A stretch of DNA of 64,000 bases from an uncultured Prevotella sp. (GTDB lineage: Bacteria > Bacteroidota > Bacteroidia > Bacteroidales > Bacteroidaceae): positions 1 through 64,000 of the forward strand of contig ONQB01000003.1 of the NCBI GenBank assembly GCA_900319905.1. Direction: 5' to 3'. Below, one piece after another: positions 24,701-31,550 of the stretch; positions within the stretch are counted from its first letter, which is position 1, and the number at the start of each line of letters is the position of its first letter. The position numbers were made by a program, and so were the translations under genes. A model generated the notes under the pieces. That model searched no databases, was not told the DNA's origin, and saw only the letters and a list, made by a program, of their open reading frames with translations.

Positions 24701-25222
24701 ACACAGACGGTGAGTGAACCAGGTTTTTACCGTGGTTCGTTCGTAGTAGGCAGTAACGACAACACTGCGCCCACGCTACAGCTCACGCTGATCAAAACCA
24801 TCAGCATGATAGGCAGTTTCAATACTTGGGCCGAAGATGTGCCTATGACTTATAACGCTACCAGCAACTGCTGGGAAGGCACACTGAAACTGACTGAGCC
24901 GACTGAAATGAAGTTCCGGGCCAACAACGACTGGGGGCTGGACTGGGGCAGCAACAACAATGATGAATGGTCAGGAACTTTGACTGAGATGGGTAATAAT
25001 ATCTCTATCAACACTCCCGACACCTACAACGTAAAGGTGTACCTCACCTATCCATACGACTCGCACTATATCCTGACTTCCGCAACAGGCATAACCTTAC
25101 CTGCCGCAGCAAACGGAATCGAGAAGATATACGACTTGAATGGTGTGGAGATGAAGCATCCTAAGTCGGGCGTTTACATCGTCCGCAAGAATGGACAAAC
25201 GAGAAAGATGATCATCAAGTAA
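21800..25222 (+). CDS. SusD/RagB - SusE/F fusion protein with C-terminal sorting tail
   Basis: A single 1140-codon frame. Residues about 35-520 are a SusD/RagB glycan-binding protein with TPR-like helices (RASVRAMRALYYYHALDLFGN, YVNKGVVWMLLARLYLNAEVY) and the family end LLPIPENVINNQPDLVQNPGY. About 530-720 resemble SusE (LSFAWHSITQEEADIHYTLS), followed by carbohydrate-binding-like modules of SusE/SusF type, one at about 970-1090 (MIGSFNTWAEDVPM, EMKFRANNDWGLDWG). The end, GIEKIYDLNGVEMKHPKSGV, is a type IX-like sorting tail. The signal MRHFTILFMLTLLSVSMNAA has no lipobox Cys, unlike normal SusD lipoproteins. No SusC gene is next to it. ATG at 21839 starts the signal peptide directly and may be the real start. 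Confidence 0.85.
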   Translation: MIQETKLTQIIKAMRHFTILFMLTLLSVSMNAADVFRQDSIYERVYQNLFTGSVNVNDPNDYCDLHGLDEGTSNFMRQLFTFEELTSDEAYCSWGDYGISDANANKVSALSPILYGLWMRIYKGIDLCNYFLEQTATLTDAATLTQRASVRAMRALYYYHALDLFGNPPLTTSTTDKGQQVGREALFNFLIDELKAVEPDVPDAQASTSADAGYGYVNKGVVWMLLARLYLNAEVYTGTAHWAEAAAYAKKIIDCNAYHLSTTTVNGWSGYQQLFMGDNGESDAAKEMILPIRLDGNGPNSWSTLFFIAAMSNNREYINPDGVTMGNGSSQAWGGYSSRKPLIERFFPGGNVPEAHIYQMPAKAEDDRALIENSPKKDENYVETYFGDSPYLVKFNNFHSDGSAGHNTTFADTDIPLMRYAEALMTYAEAMYRMGDTSTALHYINMVRTRAHAKPLTSLTLSDLTDEWSREFYYEARRRTDMIRFNILKGKSFRRLLPIPENVINNQPDLVQNPGYKVTDATDVKFIQPSFAHETITVDSIVALSFAWHSITQEEADIHYTLSIGKDRHNSLPFTSEDTTATISAKDLQSAMEQCFPSLTEADMKVYCTAYCGSEEYSTDSMTIHVFASEKLNLPIKDPWYIIGTCIGDGSWQNSVEGVGHSMYPLDYRDNIIYFQAGDQFKLVKGFGWDNQWGSWSGNYQDLTRNDGASNNITIPDAGWYNIDMSNDWPSITPLTDYKETVYNNVSLTAGSQTFTLKPISNKEHEVEYFAQVTIDNKSKISINADDTILVKDATVKAGTYNVFVNTQSLNYSVSNADGYNEDDAKNNIVSTLESIPATSVGVIGLGRDDDSVQVVNIGRINPTDEVHNIVLVIGNKEIALTDDGKCTFRDIAGITAARVRFYAEYKSGDVTTRRWSDYFDLSTKVVPLATMVNSDGKRYGMAGDNEIIGYGYLSGSVTVEYGDLSWTQTVSEPGFYRGSFVVGSNDNTAPTLQLTLIKTISMIGSFNTWAEDVPMTYNATSNCWEGTLKLTEPTEMKFRANNDWGLDWGSNNNDEWSGTLTEMGNNISINTPDTYNVKVYLTYPYDSHYILTSATGITLPAAANGIEKIYDLNGVEMKHPKSGVYIVRKNGQTRKMIIK

Positions 25223-25236
25223 CCTCTATCGTTTAT

Positions 25237-25440
25237 ATTAAAGAAGTCCGGAAGTCCAGAAGTCCAGAAGTCCAGTCATATGCACTAGCATATAACGGAA
25301 GTTCAGAAGTTCAGAAGTTCAGAAGTACAGTCATATGCACAAGCATATAACGGAAGTCCGGAAGTTCAGAAGTTCGGAAGTCCAGTCATATGCACTAGCA
25401 TATAATAATACAAACAACAAGGTATTATTAAAGCAGCGCA
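25237..25440 (+). repeat. (GAAGTYCR)n units with three copies of the CAGTCATATGCA centre
   Basis: Three successive blocks of four GAAGTYCR units, each ending in CAGTCATATGCAC(T/A)AGCATATAA, then TAATAATACAAACAACAAGGTATTATTA. These are the left arms of the family; right arms are at 26000-26057. Confidence 0.8.
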
Positions 25441-25450
25441 TCTGACAATA

Positions 25451-25766
25451 GAACCCCTTGGGGTTCCGGTATCATAGCGAGGGGATGAGGCGAGCGAAGC
25501 GAGCCTCTTCCCCTCGTAACGTGATGAGGTATAATTAAATCGCTACCCCCTTGCGGGGTTGCGGCAATATTGAATTTCCGGACTTTCGTCCGTGTTATCG
25601 ATGTATGTGAATATTCCACGTATGCATCGTATTAAATATTACCGCAACCCCGCAAGGGGGTAGTCAATTAGGTATTAACGACATGCTTACGAGGGGAATC
25701 GCTTCATTCGCTTTCGCTCATACGCTCATCCCCTCGCTATGAATCCGGAACCCCCAAGGGGGTTCT
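25451..25766. repeat. 316-bp imperfect palindrome made of several hairpins
   Basis: Two inverted copies of one unit. Each arm holds GAACCCC(C)TTGGGG(G)TTC, then GCGAGGGGATGAG ... CCCCTCGTAA, then TACCCCCTTGCGGGGTTGCGG. The centre has CGGACTTTCGTCCG. The two arms differ at many positions yet keep their local pairing. No gene is inside. Confidence 0.75.
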
Positions 25767-25879
25767 TGGCTCAAAGATTTATTGGAAGCAAAAGACTATA
25801 CTCGACTATTTCCCTCTACCCTTTAGAAATGGTATACCACACTTACGTCCACAGGAGTTTGTAGGGTGCGCTAAATAGA

Positions 25880-26065
25880 GAAGTCCGGAAGTTCAGAAGT
25901 ACAGTCATATGCACTTGCATAAACGGAAGTCCGGAAGTACAGAAGTCCAGAAGTCCAGTCATATGCACAAGCATCTAATAATACAAATAACAGGGTATTA
26001 TTATTGTAATGACTGGACTTCTGGACTTCTGGACTTCTGAACTTCCGGACTTCTATTCTTTGACT
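25880..26065. repeat. (GAAGTYCR)n hairpin element, complete copy
   Basis: Left units with CAGTCATATGCAC(T/A)AGCAT centres, TAATAATACAAATAACAGGG, then TATTATTATTGTAATGACTGG and four inverse units. This copy shows the uninterrupted target of the insertion at 21417-21630. Confidence 0.8.
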
Positions 26066-26080
26066 TCTGTTACAATCTCA

Positions 26081-27700
26081 CTACTGTTCAATCAGCTTCA
26101 CTGCCTGCTGAACGATGTTGTTGCGTGTGTTGATAACCTGGAAGTACTCGCTCATGTCCCACAGATCACGTGCGATGAGCGCCTTGAGCTGCAACTTGAG
26201 CGAGGGCAGTGTGCGGGTAAGCTCCGCATCGTCTTTGGGAGTCACCTTCAGTTTCTTGCCTTCAGCAAAGATGCTATCGAGGAGCGACTGAGGCACCTCG
26301 TAGGACTTAAAGAAGCTGTCGAAAGTAGGATAATGGGCTTTGAGCTCCTTGCGGTGATTGTCCATGTACTTCAGGTCCTGGCTGATGATAACGTTTTTAG
26401 CCACGAGATTGCGGTGGAAAGGCGTGTACTGCGTTGTGTCGAGCGGCACAAAGTAGTCGGGCATGATGCCACCGCCACCATATACCGTGCGGTGCTTGCG
26501 CAGCGTGTAATACTTAAGTGAATCGGCAAAATGGATGCTGTCGGCACTATAGAACTCACCATGTTTGTAGCGGTTGTCGAGGTCCATGGAGTAGTCCTTC
26601 ATGTCGCCCTTGACGTATGGCTTCTGGATGCACCGTCCCGAAGGCGTATAGTAATGGGCGATGGTGAGCCTCATCATCGAACCGTCGGGGAAATCGATAG
26701 GACGCTGCACAAGGCCCTTGCCAAACGTACGGCGACCCACCACAAGACCACGATCCTGGTCCTGAATGGCTCCTGTAACGATTTCTGCAGCCGAGGCCGT
26801 GAACTCATTGACAAGCACCACTACCTTGCCGTCGCGTAGTTGTCCGCCGTCCTGCGCATGATACTCCTGACGCGGGAACCGACGGCCCACAGTGTAGACA
26901 ATGAGATCCTTGGGCTGCAAAAACTCATTGGCAATCTGCACCGCTGCCTGCAGGTAACCACCACCGTTCTCCTGAAGGTCAAGGATAAGATCACGCATGC
27001 CTTGCTTGCGCAGTGACGCAACAGCCGTCATAAACTCTTTGTAGGTTGTCGCACCAAAGCTGCCTATACGGATGTAGCCGACCTGCGGCCGAATCATATA
27101 GTAGCCGTCGATCGTCTTCACGGGAATCTTATCGCGTGTGACGTCAAAGACGAGTTTGTCCTTGATACCACGACGCACAACGGTCAGCTTCACATGCGTG
27201 CCCTTGGGACCACGCAACCGGCGCATGATCTCGTCTTTCGACATCTTCACACCAGCGATGGCCGTGTCGTTGACCGCCACAATGCGGTCACCGGCCAGGA
27301 TGCCGGCCTTCTCCGACGGACCCTTCAGAATGGTCTGAATGACGAGCAACGTATCTTCCTGCACATTGAACTGCACGCCAATGCCATCGAACGAGCCGTT
27401 GAGCGACTCGTTCATCGACTTGGTTTCCTTGGCCGTGCTATATGAGGAGTGAGGGTCAAGCTTCTCGATCATTCCCCTGATGCCGTCCTCTACAAGCCGG
27501 TTCTCATCGACGGAGTCGACATAAAGATTGGAGATGGCAAGTTCAGCAATCTGAAGCTTTCGCAACGGACTGGTCTTGCCGAAGTCGAGATGCAACTGTG
27601 CATAAGCTGGCTGGCCATAGAGCATGACCGACATAAAAAAAACGGTGCAGGCGATGACCTGCTTGCACAGCATCGCTTGCACCTTGTGGTAAATATTCAT
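26081..27700 (-). CDS. S41 family C-terminal processing peptidase
   Basis: This exported serine protease has 539 residues. A signal peptide (CKQVIACTVFFMSVMLYGQ, ending AYA-Q) is followed by a helical part, a PDZ domain at about 90-175 (FDGIGVQFNVQEDTLLVIQT, GILAGDRIVAVND) and the tail-specific protease core with the catalytic Ser in NEFTASAAEIV and Lys in GRRTFGKGLVQRP. The start at 27700 has AAGGAAA about 9 bases upstream and is preferred over the ATG at 27724. Ctp proteases trim periplasmic and envelope proteins at their C-termini. It follows the ParE gene by 63 bases on the same strand. Confidence 0.92.
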   Translation of the reverse strand: MNIYHKVQAMLCKQVIACTVFFMSVMLYGQPAYAQLHLDFGKTSPLRKLQIAELAISNLYVDSVDENRLVEDGIRGMIEKLDPHSSYSTAKETKSMNESLNGSFDGIGVQFNVQEDTLLVIQTILKGPSEKAGILAGDRIVAVNDTAIAGVKMSKDEIMRRLRGPKGTHVKLTVVRRGIKDKLVFDVTRDKIPVKTIDGYYMIRPQVGYIRIGSFGATTYKEFMTAVASLRKQGMRDLILDLQENGGGYLQAAVQIANEFLQPKDLIVYTVGRRFPRQEYHAQDGGQLRDGKVVVLVNEFTASAAEIVTGAIQDQDRGLVVGRRTFGKGLVQRPIDFPDGSMMRLTIAHYYTPSGRCIQKPYVKGDMKDYSMDLDNRYKHGEFYSADSIHFADSLKYYTLRKHRTVYGGGGIMPDYFVPLDTTQYTPFHRNLVAKNVIISQDLKYMDNHRKELKAHYPTFDSFFKSYEVPQSLLDSIFAEGKKLKVTPKDDAELTRTLPSLKLQLKALIARDLWDMSEYFQVINTRNNIVQQAVKLIEQ

Positions 27701-27763
27701 AGTATGTTTCCTTAAACTCTGCATATTCTCTTCTTTGTGATCACTGGCTTCATGGGCTACGCC

Positions 27764-29719
27764 CTATTCATCATCAGGCAGCGTCTCGTCCTCGGGAATG
27801 TCCTCTTCTATGACAAGGTTGTTGATGATAAAGTTCTGCCGCTCCATCGTATTCTTGCCCATGTAGTACTCAAGCAGCTTCTGCACCTGGTCGTTCTTAT
27901 GGAGCGTGACTTGCTCAAGCCGCATGTCAGGACCGATGAAATGGACAAATTCTTCGGGTGAGATCTCTCCGAGGCCCTTAAATCGCGTAATCTCCGGATC
28001 GGGGCCTAGCTCCTTGATGGCCTTCACTCGCTCCTCGTCGGTATAGCAGTAACGTGTGATGAAATCGCCCTTTTTCTCACCTTTGGACAGATGAGCGTCG
28101 GCCTCCGCAATGACACGCTTGCTCTTGATCTTAGAGCGGCGGTTGCGCACGCGGAAGAGCGGAGTCTGCAACACATATACATGACCTTTCTTGATGAGGT
28201 CGGGATAGAACTGCAAGAAGAACGTGATGATGAGCAACCGGATGTGCATGCCGTCAACATCAGCATCGGTAGCCACGATCACCTTGTTGTAGCGCAGGTC
28301 GTCGAGACCATCCTCAATGTCGAGAGCCGATTGCAGCAGGTTGAACTCCTCATTCTCGTACACCACTTTCTTGGTCAGCCCAAAGCTGTTGAGCGGTTTA
28401 CCACGCAGCGAGAACACCGCCTGGGTGTTGACGTCGCGGCTCTTAGTGATGCTGCCACTGGCCGAGTCACCCTCGGTGATGAAGATAGACGACTCTTCCT
28501 TACGTTCGTTCTTGGCATCGCAGAAGTGGATGCGACAGTCGCGCAACTTCCGGTTGTGGAGGTTGGCTTTCTTTGCCCGTTCCCGTGCCATCTTCGTGAC
28601 ACCGGCCATGGCCTTGCGCTCCCGCTCACTCTCCTTGATCTTGTTCTCAAGGATGTCGGCCACGTCCTCTTTATGGATGTGGAGATAGTTGTCTACTTCA
28701 CGCTTGACGAAGTCGCCCACATACTTATTGATGGTCTCACCTCCCGGTTCCATCAGTGTGGAGCCCAGCTTGATCTTGGTCTGCGACTCAAACACCGGCT
28801 CCTCAACATTGATGGCGATAGCGGCCACGATGCCGTTGCGAATATCGGTGTATTCGTAATTTTTGTCGTAATATTCCTTGATGGTCTTGGCAATATGCTC
28901 CTTGAAAGCGCTCTGGTGAGTACCCCCCTGTGTGGTGTGCTGACCATTGACGAAGCTGTGATACTCCTCGCCGTACTGATTGGTATGGGTAAACGCGATC
29001 TCGATGTCCTCGCCCTTGATATGCACAATGGGATAAAGCGGGTCGGTGGTCATGTTGTCAACCAGCAGATCCTCCAGTCCGTTGCGGCTCTTGATGCGCC
29101 GGCCATTGTACATGATGGTCAGGCCCGAGTTGAGGTAAGTATAGTTGCGGAGCATATTTTCCACGATTTCATCGTGGAACGAATAGTTCTTAAACAGCGT
29201 GTTGTCGGGCTCAAAATAGATATAAGTACCGTTTTCGTCGTTGCTTTTTTTTGTTACATCCTTCTTGAGGATGCCACGCTCGAACGTAAGCTCGCGTACT
29301 TGTCCCTCACGGTAGCTTCGCACGATGAAATGGGCACTTAACGCGTTTACAGCCTTCACGCCGACGCCATTCAAGCCCACGCTTTTCTTAAACGCCTTGG
29401 AGTCGTACTTACCACCGGTGTTGAGCACCGACACAGCTTCCACGAGTTTGCCCTGCGGGATGCCACGTCCATAGTCACGCACGCTGACACGCAGATTGTC
29501 GGTGATATCGATCTCGATTCTGTCGCCGGCTTTCATCTTGAACTCGTCGATGGAGTTGTCGATCACCTCCTTGAGCAGCACATAAATGCCGTCTTCGGGC
29601 AGCGTTCCGTCACCCAGACGGCCGATATACATACCCGGACGCGTGCGAATGTGCTCCATATCGCTCAGGTGCCGGATATTGTCTTCAGTGTATTGTATGG
29701 GTTGTTCTGGATTTGACAT
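27764..29719 (-). CDS. parE: DNA topoisomerase IV subunit B
   Basis: The 651-residue ATPase subunit decatenates chromosomes with ParC. GHKL ATPase features are [13 protein letters not shown] near residue 25, [20 protein letters not shown] and [14 protein letters not shown]. The Toprim part has the metal-binding EGDSA in [10 protein letters not shown] and DADVDGMHI. The C-terminal GyrB-like tail has [13 protein letters not shown]. GyrB and ParE are close relatives; the length and Bacteroidetes pattern favour ParE. ParC is not in the window. The GNAT-like gene ends 26 bases upstream and the S41 protease lies downstream, so a shared transcript is likely. Confidence 0.9.
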   Translation of the reverse strand: MSNPEQPIQYTEDNIRHLSDMEHIRTRPGMYIGRLGDGTLPEDGIYVLLKEVIDNSIDEFKMKAGDRIEIDITDNLRVSVRDYGRGIPQGKLVEAVSVLNTGGKYDSKAFKKSVGLNGVGVKAVNALSAHFIVRSYREGQVRELTFERGILKKDVTKKSNDENGTYIYFEPDNTLFKNYSFHDEIVENMLRNYTYLNSGLTIMYNGRRIKSRNGLEDLLVDNMTTDPLYPIVHIKGEDIEIAFTHTNQYGEEYHSFVNGQHTTQGGTHQSAFKEHIAKTIKEYYDKNYEYTDIRNGIVAAIAINVEEPVFESQTKIKLGSTLMEPGGETINKYVGDFVKREVDNYLHIHKEDVADILENKIKESERERKAMAGVTKMARERAKKANLHNRKLRDCRIHFCDAKNERKEESSIFITEGDSASGSITKSRDVNTQAVFSLRGKPLNSFGLTKKVVYENEEFNLLQSALDIEDGLDDLRYNKVIVATDADVDGMHIRLLIITFFLQFYPDLIKKGHVYVLQTPLFRVRNRRSKIKSKRVIAEADAHLSKGEKKGDFITRYCYTDEERVKAIKELGPDPEITRFKGLGEISPEEFVHFIGPDMRLEQVTLHKNDQVQKLLEYYMGKNTMERQNFIINNLVIEEDIPEDETLPDDE

Positions 29720-29745
29720 GCTATATCTTGATTAAAAATCTTAGC

Positions 29746-30897
29746 TTATTTCTCTGCCTTAATCTCTTTTCTGTAGCAGCGACGGCGTTTATGGTTGACA
29801 TGCTCGAGCGAGCTCCACTGTCCCTGCACGCCATTGTTGTTTTCCATCTCCACGTTGGTCTCGCCCCACTTGAAACCGTAGTCAATGTAGCGGGGAATAA
29901 GGTCGGCAAAGAGCAGGGCATTGGCGCCCTTGGCCCGATACTCCGGCAGGAAACCGACAAGCAGCAGGTCGACGCCCTCCGTCTTATGCCACTTCAGGGC
30001 ACGCAACACATGCCACCAGCCGAAAGGCAGCAGGCGACCGCGCCGGCAATGCTGCATGGCTCTTGCCATAGACGGCATGGAGAGTCCCACGCCAGCAATG
30101 GCATCGTCCTTGTTGCCGTCTACGATGACCGTAATCAGGTTGAGGTCGAGCATCGGCATATACGACTTGACATACTGGTCAATCTGTTTCTCCGTGAGCT
30201 CCACGTAGCCGTAGAGGTCCTTGTAGGTATCGTTGATGATACGAAACACTTTATGAGCGTAGCCATTACGTATGTCCTCATGCGTGACTTTTTTCACATG
30301 AAGGTTGTAGCGCTTCTCTATGAGACTGGCGAGCTTCATAAATTTCTCCGGCACAGCGTCGGGCATAGGCAGGTAGTACTCCACGTAGTCGTTGTCCTTG
30401 ACCCACCCGCCGAGCTTCTCCATGTGCTCCGGATAGTAGGGATAATTATAAATGGTAGGCATGGTGCCAAGCTTGTCGAAGCCCATGATGAGCATGCCCT
30501 CTGGGTCGAGGTCGGTAAAGCCCAGCGGACCCACCATCGCTTCCATACCCTTGCTGCGGCCCCATTGCTCAACGGCATCGAAGAGCGCGCGCGATACCTC
30601 GATATCATCAATGAAGTCAATCCATCCGAAACGGACATCCTTCTTCTGCCAACGCTCATTGGCACGATGATTGATGATGGCGGCCACACGGCCCACCAGC
30701 TTGCCGTCTTTGTAAGCCATAAAATACTTAGACTCACAGAAGTCAAAAGCCACATTACGGTCGCTTCGCAGCGTATTCATCTCATCGAGGAAAAGCGCAG
30801 GAGTGTCATAAGGACTGCCTTTGTACAAATCATAGTGGAAATCAACAAACCGCTTGAGGTCCTTGTTGTTTTCTACTGTACGGATTTCTATGGACAT
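29746..30897 (-). CDS. GNAT-like N-acetyltransferase family protein (YghO-like)
   Basis: The 383-residue protein belongs to a conserved Bacteroidetes family distantly related to YghO and GNAT acetyltransferases. N-terminal block: VDFHYDLYKGSPYDTPALFL. Middle: GPLGFTDLDPEGMLIMGFD and YYPEHMEKLGGWVKDNDYVEY. The C-terminal part has a GNAT-like LLLVGFLPEYRAKGANALLF followed by NNNGVQGQWSSLEH. It has no signal peptide. The substrate is unknown. It heads the group with parE and the S41 protease and has a good promoter at 30947-30977. Confidence 0.78.
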   Translation of the reverse strand: MSIEIRTVENNKDLKRFVDFHYDLYKGSPYDTPALFLDEMNTLRSDRNVAFDFCESKYFMAYKDGKLVGRVAAIINHRANERWQKKDVRFGWIDFIDDIEVSRALFDAVEQWGRSKGMEAMVGPLGFTDLDPEGMLIMGFDKLGTMPTIYNYPYYPEHMEKLGGWVKDNDYVEYYLPMPDAVPEKFMKLASLIEKRYNLHVKKVTHEDIRNGYAHKVFRIINDTYKDLYGYVELTEKQIDQYVKSYMPMLDLNLITVIVDGNKDDAIAGVGLSMPSMARAMQHCRRGRLLPFGWWHVLRALKWHKTEGVDLLLVGFLPEYRAKGANALLFADLIPRYIDYGFKWGETNVEMENNNGVQGQWSSLEHVNHKRRRCYRKEIKAEK

Positions 30898-30946
30898 AAA
30901 TTTGTTGAATGATGATTCTTAAATGCTACAATAATGCTATAACATG

Positions 30947-30977
30947 CAAAGTTATGAATTTTAGCTCATTAATCAAA
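30947..30977 (-). promoter_or_regulatory. sigma-ABfr promoter of the GNAT-like/parE/S41 genes
   Basis: On the minus strand, TTTG (30974-30977), 19-bp spacer, TAACTTTG (30947-30954). The start codon at 30897 is 50 bases downstream of the -7 box. Confidence 0.72.
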
Positions 30978-31011
30978 GAAAAAGATGCTAAATTAGCATA
31001 AAGACAAAAGA

Positions 31012-31037
31012 TGCCGCCTGTTATTTCGCGGGCGGCA
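31012..31037 (-). terminator. terminator of the lgt - P-ATPase - DoxX genes
   Basis: TGCCGCC and GGCGGCA pair around a 12-base loop. On the minus strand the stem is followed by ATCTTTTGTCTTT, a fair U-rich run. It lies 32 bases after the DoxX stop. Confidence 0.65.
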
Positions 31038-31068
31038 CACAAATGGAGAAAGACTGGCTATAAATCTA

Positions 31069-31488
31069 TCAGTCCAGCACGGAGTCTCTGGTGAAGGTGT
31101 GCTTGCCACCTCCTGTCAGACACAGCACGACAGCACCTGCCAGATAGAGCAGCGGCAACTCGATGTTCAAGCCACCGGTCATCGGGTCAATCGAGATGGA
31201 CGACAGATGGGCCATCAGGATGGCCACCACCATATTGCCGGCAAAAACCACGGCTGCCAGACGCGTCCACAATCCCACGACAATCATCGCGGCGGCAAGC
31301 ACCTCGGCCACCAGTGAGCCGTAAGCAATGAACGACGGCAAGCCCATGGCGGCGAGCATATCGCCGATAAAGCCTACGCCAAACAGTAGCTTATGTACAC
31401 CATGGAAAAGCATCAACCCACCAATGGCAAGACGAAGTAACAACAGCCCCAGGTCGTTGTTGCGGAGAGAATCGTTTTCTAATCTCAT
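31069..31488 (-). CDS. DoxX family membrane protein
   Basis: The 139-residue protein has four hydrophobic segments: GLLLLRLAIGGLMLFHGVHK, the AEVLAAAMIVVGLW segment, VVFAGNMVVAILMAH, and LLYLAGAVVLCLTG. The RLxxGxxxxxHGxxKL pattern is the DoxX signature. The family is linked to quinone or thiosulphate chemistry and to redox stress responses, but the precise function of this member is unknown. The start at 31488 is chosen since the upstream frame adds 40 residues of unrelated character. It lies 62 bases after the P-ATPase gene. Confidence 0.85.
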   Translation of the reverse strand: MRLENDSLRNNDLGLLLLRLAIGGLMLFHGVHKLLFGVGFIGDMLAAMGLPSFIAYGSLVAEVLAAAMIVVGLWTRLAAVVFAGNMVVAILMAHLSSISIDPMTGGLNIELPLLYLAGAVVLCLTGGGKHTFTRDSVLD

Positions 31489-31550
31489 AAAATAAAAATT
31501 AAGTGATGAATAAAAGGCGGAAAGAACATGCCACGCATTGCCGCAGCATA

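Noticed and set aside
25237-25440. GAAGTYCR blocks considered as CRISPR repeats
   Set aside because: Unit is 8 bp, blocks are complementary to inverse units, and no spacers exist.
28091-29341. Long plus-strand frame opposite parE
   Set aside because: Antisense shadow of a clear ParE gene, no known domain, caused by G+C-rich codon use.
29713-30912. 399-codon plus-strand frame opposite the GNAT-like gene
   Set aside because: Antisense shadow; the minus-strand gene has conserved motifs and a matching promoter.
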